Source: JBATTK01 sp049670505 (GTDB lineage Bacteria; Bacteroidota; Bacteroidia; Flavobacteriales; Flavobacteriaceae). Taken from it: a DNA stretch of 15,354 nt. Below, piece after piece: positions 1-6,212 of the stretch. The position numbers were made by a program, and so were the translations under genes. The notes beneath the pieces are model-generated. The model saw only the letters and a list, made by a program, of their open reading frames with translations, did no database searches and was not told where the DNA came from. How positions within the stretch are numbered: the first letter of the stretch is position 1; every line of letters starts with the position of its first letter. Location: assembly GCA_049670505.1 (NCBI GenBank), contig JBATTK010000137.1:1-15354 (forward strand), given 5' to 3'.

Positions 1-2
1 CA

Positions 3-74
3 AGGTCTTCCAGCGCACACAAGAAAAAAGACCAAAATAAGCGGCGTAAATACTATCCTAGAAAACGGAAATAA
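3..74 (+). CDS. possible C-terminal tail of an upstream gene (partial)
   Basis: The frame beginning at base 3 is open from the window edge to TAA at 72-74. It encodes a 23-residue, very basic tail rich in K and R (it contains NKRRKYYPRKRK). Such tails are common at the ends of flavobacterial RNA-binding proteins such as helicases and pseudouridine synthases, but nothing here identifies a family. Frame 1 is also open, to TAA at 106-108, so the coding frame is uncertain and there may be no gene at all. The call rests on composition only. Confidence 0.25.
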   Translation, partial: RSSSAHKKKDQNKRRKYYPRKRK

Positions 75-155
75 AAAATACTCTCAGGATAAGGCTGCGC
101 GGTATTAAAATTCCAAAAAGCAAATCCTAAATTCAAAGGACGAAAGACCAGAAAT

Positions 156-221
156 CAGTATTCAGTATTCAGTATTCAGTATTCAGTATTCAGTATTCAG
201 TATTCAGTATTCAGTATTCAG
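156..221. repeat. perfect tandem repeat (CAGTATT)x9
   Basis: Nine identical copies of CAGTATT occupy 156-218, followed by a partial CAG at 219-221. A related four-copy run with one substitution (CGGTATT) lies at 409-436. A decayed version lies at 529-549. This is the most homogeneous, and so probably the most recently expanded, part of the larger heptad array. Confidence 0.97.
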
Positions 222-402
222 AAATTAGAAATTAGAAGCTGGAAATCAAATTCTAAAAAACAAAACCCAAATTCCAAATTCCAAATCCCAGAAACTGGAA
301 ACTGGAAACCGGAAACAAGAAACAATTCGACTGCAAACTATCACTGCCTACTGAAGACTATCTTTCCAAAGACAGAAGACAAAGGAAAAAAGATAAAAGA
401 CG

Positions 403-584
403 AAAGACCAGTATTCGGTATTCAGTATTCAGTATTCAGAAATTGAAAACCAATACCTTGAACCCATAACTATCAATTCATAAACAATAATTCATAATTA
501 CGAATTCTGAATTCCAAAGACCAGGAATCAGTATTCAGTAATGAGTATTCAGAAACTGAAAACCAATACCTTGAATCCATAACT
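403..584. repeat. two direct copies of an about 69-bp segment, 113 bp apart
   Basis: Positions 403-471 and 516-584 are direct imperfect copies offset by 113 bp. Both contain AAAGACCA, a CAGTATT-type run, then CAGAAA(T/C)TGAAAACC, AATACCTTGAA and CCATAACT. This is a segmental duplication within the heptad array, so the array grew by blocks as well as by single-unit slippage. Confidence 0.8.
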
Positions 585-794
585 CATAATCCATAATTCC
601 GGAAACCAGAAACGATACGACTAATTACCGTCACTGATTATTGATAACTGATTATTGATAACTGATAACTGAAGACTATCCACACCTAGGCCTTCTCAAA
701 TTCTTGTGGGATTTAAAGCATATATACCATTAAAAATCATTATCTTAGGGAATAATACCAAATCTGTTTTTTTATTTGAATTAAAATTTAAGTC

Positions 795-2129
795 ATGATA
801 CAAAATTTCAAAATGTCCATTAAAAAAGCTTTGACCACGGCAATGACCTTGTTGTTGTGCATGGGTCTTATAGAAACGGTACAGGCATCCGTTTTTTTTC
901 AGGACATTAATCAACAACAGAATATCGATTATAATCAATACAAGGGAAAGGTTGTTGATAGCGATACAAAAAAACCTTTGGTCTTTGCGTCATTATCGAT
1001 AGCCGAAACCAATATAACCACGGTAACCAATACCGAAGGGGATTTTTTACTGAAAGTTCCTAAAAGTATTACCGAAGCCAACGTAATAGTTTCCTTTCTG
1101 GGTTATAAAACCAATACCCTGGTATTATCCCAACTTAAAGAGGATAAAAACCGTATTTCCTTGGAAGTATCCGTTACGGAGCTCAGCGAAGTAAACATTG
1201 CAGTTCCAAAAAATGCCGCTGCGCTGGTAAGAGAAACTTTGGCAAGAAAAGGGGAAAACTATTTTGACGACCCTACCTTGATGACCGCTTTTTACAGGGA
1301 GACCATAAAAAAAAGAAGAAGGAACGTTTCGCTATCGGAAGCAGTCGTAAATATTTATAAAACATCCTATACGTCAAGTAAAAAGGATGCGGTTAAGCTA
1401 TATAAAGCGAGAAAAAGCACGGATTACAGTAAACTGGATACGGTAGCCCTAAAATTGCAAGGAGGTCCCTTCAATACCTTGTTCGTAGACCTTATGAAAT
1501 ATCCTGAGTATATTTTCACTGCCGAAACGCTTAACGAATATGTGTTTAGTTTTGATCGGCCTACACGAATAAACGATAAGCTCATTTATGTGGTTAACTT
1601 TAAACAAAAAGATAATGTAACTATACCTCTTTATACAGGAAAGCTATATATAGATTCGGAAAACAGAACATTGACCAGTGCCATATATTCCCTTAATATA
1701 ACGAATAGAGAAGCGGCCAGTGCCATGTTTGTACGCAGAAAACCCAGAAACGCCAAGGTTTACCCAACGGAGGTGGCCTATAGAGTAGACTATAGGGAAA
1801 AGAATGGTAGGTGGTATTATGGCTACAGTAACGTTTTGTTGGAATTTAAAGTGAATTGGGACGATAAATTATTTAATTCCGTTTATAGTATGACCGCTGA
1901 AATGGCCGTTACCGACTGGGAAAAAAACCCGTCGGAACAAAAACCTAAGTCCAGGGACCGTATAAAATCCTCCATCATACTAAGTGATGAGGCCATTGGT
2001 TTTTCCGACCCGGACTTTTGGGGGGAATATAATATCATTGAACCCGAAAAATCCATTGAATCCGCCATCAAAAAGATACAGCGTCAATTAAAACGCGCAA
2101 ATTCCAAAGGTGGAACATCGGCGCCATAA
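795..2129 (+). CDS. secreted protein with carboxypeptidase-regulatory-like domain
   Basis: The protein has 444 residues. Residues 7-31 form a signal peptide (positive MSIKK start, hydrophobic core, VQA before the probable cleavage). A CarboxypepD_reg-like beta-sandwich follows at about 48-130, with the family signatures GKVVDSDTKKPL, TNTEGDF and FLGYKT. The remaining 300 residues resemble the uncharacterised C-terminal part found with this domain in Bacteroidota (ALVRETLARKGENY, TAFYRETIKK); the cargo and function are unknown. The protein should be periplasmic or attached to the outer membrane. The start could be ATG 795 or ATG 813; 813 gives a more typical 24-25-residue signal peptide and sits 35 nt after a 7/8 match to the -7 box (TTTATTTG, 771-778). 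The gene stands alone and ends at a strong terminator. Family assignment is fairly sure, function is not. Confidence 0.88.
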   Translation: MIQNFKMSIKKALTTAMTLLLCMGLIETVQASVFFQDINQQQNIDYNQYKGKVVDSDTKKPLVFASLSIAETNITTVTNTEGDFLLKVPKSITEANVIVSFLGYKTNTLVLSQLKEDKNRISLEVSVTELSEVNIAVPKNAAALVRETLARKGENYFDDPTLMTAFYRETIKKRRRNVSLSEAVVNIYKTSYTSSKKDAVKLYKARKSTDYSKLDTVALKLQGGPFNTLFVDLMKYPEYIFTAETLNEYVFSFDRPTRINDKLIYVVNFKQKDNVTIPLYTGKLYIDSENRTLTSAIYSLNITNREAASAMFVRRKPRNAKVYPTEVAYRVDYREKNGRWYYGYSNVLLEFKVNWDDKLFNSVYSMTAEMAVTDWEKNPSEQKPKSRDRIKSSIILSDEAIGFSDPDFWGEYNIIEPEKSIESAIKKIQRQLKRANSKGGTSAP

Positions 2130-2153
2130 GCTAGAAACGCTTTTGCAAAAACT

Positions 2154-2183
2154 AAAAAATCGGCACAATTGTGCCGATTTTTT
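2154..2183. terminator. perfect palindromic rho-independent terminator
   Basis: A perfect 30-bp palindrome lies 24 nt after the preceding stop codon. The CGGCAC/GTGCCG stem surrounds an AATT loop, with an A-tract before and a T-tract after. The A and T tracts make it usable from either strand. Confidence 0.92.
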
Positions 2184-2298
2184 GTTTTCATTTTTATAAT
2201 GATATTATAACCTAAAGAAGTGTCACACGGAAAATGTTTATGAACAATTGTTTATAACCTTGGTTCATATCATGTTGATTTTTAAACTGTTGTAAAAT

Positions 2299-2328
2299 TT
2301 GGAATTTTCCAAAAAAGAAATATATTTG
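2299..2328 (+). promoter_or_regulatory. exact-consensus Bacteroidota promoter in the gap
   Basis: TTG at 2299-2301, 19 nt of spacer, and TATATTTG at 2321-2328 match the Bacteroidota consensus exactly. An ATG begins 29 nt after the -7 box, the same distance seen for the other genes of this window (26-31 nt). It therefore appears to drive the TAG-interrupted reading frame at 2357-2611. Confidence 0.65.
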
Positions 2329-2356
2329 ATTTAAGGTTTTGGGGGATATATCAGCA

Positions 2357-2611
2357 ATGATTTGGAATTTCAAAACCGGTATAAAGTTGACGTTCTTTAT
2401 ATTGTTGTAGGATTTGTTTGGAAGTAGTAATGTATTTATACATGAGTACGTAAAAACAGATGGGCGTAAAGTCAAAAAGCTTAGGCATTTTGAATGTTAT
2501 GTTTATGTTTTTTGGAATAGGGAAGAAACCTCGGTTTTGGACCTAAGAAAAAAAGCAGCATACAACGAGAAGAAACACGGAGTAATTGCTTGGTTTAACA
2601 ATTGGGGATGA
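2357..2611 (+). pseudogene. small protein gene broken by one in-frame TAG
   Basis: From ATG 2357 the frame runs 17 codons (a lysine-bearing, hydrophobic start resembling a signal peptide, ending in TFFILL) to TAG at 2408-2410. It then continues open for another 66 codons to TGA at 2609-2611. The downstream part begins DLFGSSNVFIHEYVKTDGRK; the EYVKTDGRKVKK stretch is reminiscent of the short secreted GYxxKDGTYVxxH-type proteins of this phylum, a weak resemblance. It has an exact promoter upstream and a hairpin with T-run downstream (2647-2670), so transcription signals are intact while the frame is not. It could be a decayed gene, a 17-residue peptide followed by untranslated RNA, or a non-coding RNA. 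There is no ATG in the downstream part. Confidence 0.4.
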
Positions 2612-2646
2612 AAAATGTTTTAAACGTTAGAAACAGTGATACAAAT

Positions 2647-2670
2647 GCAATCAATGGTTGCGGTTTTTTT
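2647..2670 (+). terminator. hairpin plus T-run after the interrupted frame
   Basis: GCAATC and GGTTGC (one G-T pair) form a 6-bp stem with an AAT loop, followed by GG and seven T residues. It lies 36 nt after the TGA of the interrupted small frame and would end the transcript begun at the 2299-2328 promoter, giving an RNA of roughly 335 nt. Confidence 0.6.
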
Positions 2671-2725
2671 GAAATAAGGAGCAATCCTTAGGAAGAAAGA
2701 ACAAAAAGTTTGTTAGCTGTTTTTA

Positions 2726-2765
2726 AAAAGCCATATCGATGTACTTGTACAATGATATGGCTTTT
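2726..2765. terminator. 12-bp-stem hairpin, terminator-like in both directions
   Basis: AAAAGCCATATC (2726-2737) pairs perfectly with GATATGGCTTTT (2754-2765). The 16-nt loop contains a small inner GTAC-TT-GTAC inverted repeat. T-rich sequence follows on the plus strand, and an A/T-rich tract follows on the other. It lies 95 bp after the previous terminator with no gene between them. I see no promoter for a separate RNA at 2671-2725, so a second or backup terminator is the simplest reading. Confidence 0.6.
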
Positions 2766-2841
2766 GTCTTTTCAAATTTTTACAGCTTCCCATTCCAAAT
2801 ATGAAAACGGGAGTCTTCTAAAGTTTATATACCGCCCCGTT

Positions 2842-2867
2842 TTGGCACGTTTAAAATTGTATATTTG
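2842..2867 (+). promoter_or_regulatory. icd promoter (-7 box TATATTTG)
   Basis: TATATTTG at 2860-2867 is an exact -7 box, 31 nt before the icd ATG. The nearest upstream TTG (2842-2844) is only 15 nt away, so the -33 element is weak or unusually spaced. The box excludes translation from the in-frame TTG at 2865, which lies inside it. Confidence 0.55.
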
Positions 2868-2897
2868 CTCCGCTTTACCATAAATCATTACATACAA

Positions 2898-5117
2898 ATG
2901 CCAAAAATATTTTATACAAAGACCGACGAGGCACCAGCGTTGGCGACCCAATCTCTTTTACCTATCATAAGATCTTTTACCAAAACATCAAATATAGAAA
3001 TTGAAACCAAGGATCTATCCCTTGCAAGCAGGGTCTTATCCGTTTTTCCGGATTTTTTAAAAGAGGAACAGAAAACTACGGATGATTTGGCAATATTGGG
3101 AGAACTTGTCAAGACTCCCGAGGCAAACATTATTAAATTACCAAATATAAGTGCTTCCATTCCTCAATTAAAGGAGGCCATAAGTGAATTACAGCATAAA
3201 GGGTACCAATTACCTGATTATCCGGAAGAACCAAGTAACGAAAGGGAAAAAGAAATTAAATCCCGCTATGATAGAATTAAAGGGAGCGCGGTAAACCCTG
3301 TTCTCCGCGAAGGCAATTCAGATAGACGTGCACCAAAACCGATTAAAAATTACGCTAAAAAGAACCCACATACCATGGGTACTTGGAATCCCGACTCAAA
3401 AACCCATGTGGCCACCATGGATCACGGGGATTTTAAGTCCAACGAAAAATCCTTGACCCTTTCCCGTGTATCAAATGTTAGCATAGAGCTGTTAAAAGAG
3501 GATGGTACGCTCACGATACTCAAAGAAAATATTCCGCTTCTGGCAGATGAAATTATAGATGCCACCGTTATGAGTAAAAAAGCCTTGATTTCTTTTTTAA
3601 GGAAACAAGTAGCAGATGCCAAAGAAAAAGGAGTCTTGTTTTCGCTACATATGAAAGCGACCATGATGAAGGTATCCGATCCTATAATTTTTGGACATGC
3701 CGTAGAAGTCTTCTTCGCGGATGTTTTTAAAAAACACGCAACCACCTTTGAATCTATTGGGGTCAATGGGAATAATGGTCTCGAAAGCCTTTTGGACAAG
3801 CTAGAGGAACTTCCGAAAACGAAAAAAGCGGAAATCGAAAAAGATATAGAAATTGCTATCGGTAATGGCCCTGACCTGGCTATGGTGAACTCGGATAAAG
3901 GCATTACCAATCTTCATGTGCCCAGCGATATTATCATAGACGCATCTATGCCGGCCATGATTAGAAATTCCGGACAGATGTGGAACGCGGACGGAAAGGC
4001 ACAGGATACAAAAGCCGTAATTCCGGATAGCAGTTATGCGGATATCTATCAGGCTACTATTGACTTTTGTAAAAAAAATGGAGCTTTTGATCCAAGAACT
4101 ATGGGTACAGTCCCTAATGTGGGACTTATGGCGCAAAAGGCCGAAGAATATGGCTCCCACGATAAAACCTTTGAAATAGAGGCCAATGGATCGGTAAGGG
4201 TCGTTGATGTTGGTTCAGGGACCAACTTAATGGAGCATCAGGTAGCAAAAGGCGATATTTGGAGAATGTGCCAAGTAAAGGACGCTCCTATCCAAGATTG
4301 GGTAAAACTAGCCGTTACCAGGGCAAAGGCTTCCAATACTCCTGCAATTTTTTGGTTGGATAAGAGGAGGGCACATGATGCCCAATTGATCCAAAAAGTA
4401 AATACATATCTTTTACGGCACGATACTTCAGGGCTTGACATTCGTATACTTTCCCCAAAGGAAGCTACCCACTTTACCCTGGAACGAATGAAATCCGGTA
4501 AGGATACTATTTCCGTGTCGGGCAACGTGTTACGGGACTATTTAACGGATCTGTTCCCTATTTTGGAGGTAGGTACCAGTGCAAAAATGCTTTCGATCGT
4601 CCCCCTTATGAATGGAGGCGGATTGTTTGAAACAGGCGCAGGAGGTTCCGCTCCCAAACATGTAGAACAATTCTTGGAGGAGGGTCATCTAAGATGGGAC
4701 TCCTTAGGGGAATTCATGGCACTGGGAGTTTCTTTGGACTTTTATGGCGAAAAGAACAATAATCCGAAGGCAAGGGTCTTGGCCGAAGCACTGGATGCCG
4801 CAACGGAAAAATTCTTGGACAACAACAAATCCCCTTCACGAAAAGTATGGGAACTAGATACCAGGGGAAGCCATTTTTACTTAGCATTGTATTGGGCCCA
4901 AGCGTTAGCGGAACAGGATAAAGAAATAGCCTTGAAAACAGTTTTCGGTAATGTTGCAAAAACATTGGAAGAAAATGAATCAAAAATTATAGAGGAATTG
5001 AAAGCTGCCCAAGGTGCCCCTCAGGACATAGGCGGATACTACAAACCGGAACATGACATGAGAGCCAGGGCCATGAGACCAAGTCCAACGTTCAACGCCA
5101 TTCTGGAAATAATTTAA
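2898..5117 (+). CDS. icd: NADP-dependent isocitrate dehydrogenase, monomeric type
   Basis: The enzyme oxidatively decarboxylates isocitrate to 2-oxoglutarate with NADP in the cytosolic TCA cycle. The 739-residue length and the sequence throughout fit the large monomeric IDH family, not the dimeric 400-residue type. Residues matching the Azotobacter enzyme's substrate, metal and catalytic sites are visible: S130, N133, R137 and R143 in GSAVNPVLREGNSDRR, K253 in KATMMKVSDP, D344 and D348 in SDIIIDAS, Y418 in EEYGSHDKTFE, and D547/D551 in LRDYLTD. The GGLFETGAGGSAPKH segment (574-588) belongs to the cofactor region. ATG 2898 gives the family's usual MPKIFYTKTDEAP start; a TTG 33 nt upstream would add 11 residues but lies inside the promoter box. 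The gene is monocistronic, between its own promoter and a strong terminator. Confidence 0.98.
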   Translation: MPKIFYTKTDEAPALATQSLLPIIRSFTKTSNIEIETKDLSLASRVLSVFPDFLKEEQKTTDDLAILGELVKTPEANIIKLPNISASIPQLKEAISELQHKGYQLPDYPEEPSNEREKEIKSRYDRIKGSAVNPVLREGNSDRRAPKPIKNYAKKNPHTMGTWNPDSKTHVATMDHGDFKSNEKSLTLSRVSNVSIELLKEDGTLTILKENIPLLADEIIDATVMSKKALISFLRKQVADAKEKGVLFSLHMKATMMKVSDPIIFGHAVEVFFADVFKKHATTFESIGVNGNNGLESLLDKLEELPKTKKAEIEKDIEIAIGNGPDLAMVNSDKGITNLHVPSDIIIDASMPAMIRNSGQMWNADGKAQDTKAVIPDSSYADIYQATIDFCKKNGAFDPRTMGTVPNVGLMAQKAEEYGSHDKTFEIEANGSVRVVDVGSGTNLMEHQVAKGDIWRMCQVKDAPIQDWVKLAVTRAKASNTPAIFWLDKRRAHDAQLIQKVNTYLLRHDTSGLDIRILSPKEATHFTLERMKSGKDTISVSGNVLRDYLTDLFPILEVGTSAKMLSIVPLMNGGGLFETGAGGSAPKHVEQFLEEGHLRWDSLGEFMALGVSLDFYGEKNNNPKARVLAEALDAATEKFLDNNKSPSRKVWELDTRGSHFYLALYWAQALAEQDKEIALKTVFGNVAKTLEENESKIIEELKAAQGAPQDIGGYYKPEHDMRARAMRPSPTFNAILEII

Positions 5118-5136
5118 TACCTATTGAACTAAAAAG

Positions 5137-5174
5137 ACGGCCTGTAAACGCTTAAAGTTTACAGGCCGTTTTCT
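5137..5174 (+). terminator. icd rho-independent terminator
   Basis: A perfect 13-bp stem (ACGGCCTGTAAAC at 5137-5149 with its complement at 5157-5169) has a 7-nt loop and is followed by a short T-run. It begins 20 nt after the icd stop codon. Confidence 0.93.
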
Positions 5175-5235
5175 TATGTTTAAGAAATTGTAAAGCGTAT
5201 TCCCCTATTGCCCCATTTCTGTATTTTTATAAAAG

Positions 5236-5264
5236 TTGTCCCGCTAAGAACCATAGTAACTTTA
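5236..5264 (+). promoter_or_regulatory. promoter of the DUF4249/TonB receptor operon
   Basis: TTG (5236-5238), an 18-nt spacer and TAACTTTA (5257-5264, 7 of 8 positions of TAnnTTTG) lie 26 nt before the first DUF4249 ATG. This is the only good match upstream of the three-gene block. Confidence 0.6.
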
Positions 5265-5289
5265 CTGTTTTCTGGACCTGATTTTTACT

Positions 5290-6102
5290 ATGAATAAATT
5301 CCTTAAGTTTATTTGTTTTTTTTGCTGCGCATTCTTCGCGTGTGAAGACGTCATTACCGTTGAAGTTCCGGATTCGGAACCCAGATTGGTCATAGATGCA
5401 GTGATAGGCTATAATGATAATAATGGAGATCCCTTTACTATCGGGCAGGTTAAACTCACCCTTTCCGCTCCATTTTTCGATGAAGAAGTCCCTGTAGTGG
5501 AAAATGCCCTTGTGCGACTGATCGATGAATCCACCGGAGAGGTATTTACCTTGGCCCAAGATGAACCCGGTGTTTTTCGTTCCGGGATTCCCAATTTAGT
5601 TTTTGATAGGGATTACAGCTTGGAAGTCACATATGAAGGGGAGCGTTATAGCGCTACCGAAAGATTGACCAATGCAACCAAAATCGAAAATGTTGTCCAG
5701 GGAGATGGTTTTCTTTTTGATGAAGATGAAACTGAGATCATCATTACTTTTACGGATATTCCCGATGAACGCAATCAATATTTATTTTCTTTTGGAACGG
5801 ACGATTTTTTATTACTTGATGATGAGTTCTTTCAAAACGAGCAGATTACGTTCTCCTACTTTTTTGAGAATCTGTCCGTGGGGGAACAACTTATCATCGT
5901 CTTATTGGGGGCCGATCAGAGTTTTGCGGACTACATAGAACTAGTTTTGCAGCAATCCGATGAAAGTGGGGGAAACGGCCCTTTTGCTACCCCTCCTGCC
6001 ACAATAAGGGGTAATATAGTCAATGTTTCAAATCCGGAAAATTTCCCTTTTGGATATTTTACTCTAGGTGAATTAGATGCTACGGTCTTCGTTGCCCAAT
6101 AG
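5290..6102 (+). CDS. DUF4249 family lipoprotein (copy 1)
   Basis: The 270-residue protein starts with a short hydrophobic signal ending in AFFAC, so C18 is the probable lipidated cysteine. The acidic residues after it (CEDVI) fit a Bacteroidota surface-export signal, an inference. The body follows the DUF4249 pattern: VEVPDSEPRLVIDAVI near the start, VVQGDGFLFDEDETEI and DDEFFQNEQITFSYFF in the middle, LLGADQSFADY, then FATPPATIRGNIVNV and FGYFTLGE at the end. Family members are typically encoded beside TonB-dependent receptors in Bacteroidota; their biochemical role is not established. It is the first gene of a block whose next gene is such a receptor, and a paralogue lies after that. A role as an accessory outer-membrane lipoprotein of the transporter is inferred. 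Confidence 0.9.
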   Translation: MNKFLKFICFFCCAFFACEDVITVEVPDSEPRLVIDAVIGYNDNNGDPFTIGQVKLTLSAPFFDEEVPVVENALVRLIDESTGEVFTLAQDEPGVFRSGIPNLVFDRDYSLEVTYEGERYSATERLTNATKIENVVQGDGFLFDEDETEIIITFTDIPDERNQYLFSFGTDDFLLLDDEFFQNEQITFSYFFENLSVGEQLIIVLLGADQSFADYIELVLQQSDESGGNGPFATPPATIRGNIVNVSNPENFPFGYFTLGELDATVFVAQ

Positions 6103-6212
6103 TACTATACCTGTGGGATACCTTGGAAACATAGCAGAATATTAACATATAAAATGAAATCTACTTTTTGAAACTTCGCGCTTTCTATCTACATTTAAAC
6201 AAAATTGCTTTA

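Larger units (their letters stand above)
113..682. repeat. long degenerate heptanucleotide repeat array (about 81 units)
   Basis: This 570-bp gene-free stretch can be read almost entirely as consecutive 7-bp units on the plus strand. The loose consensus is Y-Y-R-(A/G/T)-A-(A/T)-(A/T/C). Unit families seen include TCAGTAT, TCAGAAA, CCAAATT, CTGGAAA, CCATAAT, CTGATTA, TTGATAA and CTGAAGA. The register holds from 113 to 364 (36 units), 366 to 512 (21), 514 to 597 (12) and 599 to 682 (12); only single extra bases separate these blocks. Neighbouring units are often identical, as expected from local slippage. All frames carry stops or lack a credible start, and I see no hairpin or spacer structure. 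Cyanobacterial STRR elements are a known class of heptanucleotide repeats; a relation to them is only an analogy. Confidence 0.88.

Noticed and set aside
156..221. CAGTATT run as a CRISPR array
   Set aside because: The 7-bp units are directly adjacent with no spacers, are far too short for CRISPR repeats, and no cas gene is present.
2194..2210. TTATAAT-GAT-ATTATAA inverted repeat as an operator
   Set aside because: It is pure AT, has no nearby promoter in the right place, and such repeats are expected by chance in this composition.
2212..2475. 87-residue minus-strand reading frame
   Set aside because: It has no promoter at the usual distance, no recognisable domain, and lies antisense across an exact plus-strand promoter and the interrupted small frame. 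Its AT-rich composition makes chance openness likely.
3422..3910. 162-residue minus-strand frame within icd
   Set aside because: It is a low-complexity serine-rich shadow of the clear isocitrate dehydrogenase coding frame, with no independent signals.
6168..6212. TTG start giving the TonB receptor 15 more residues
   Set aside because: It would place extra residues before a normal signal peptide, and the TTG overlaps a -7-like sequence. ATG 6213 gives a standard export signal.
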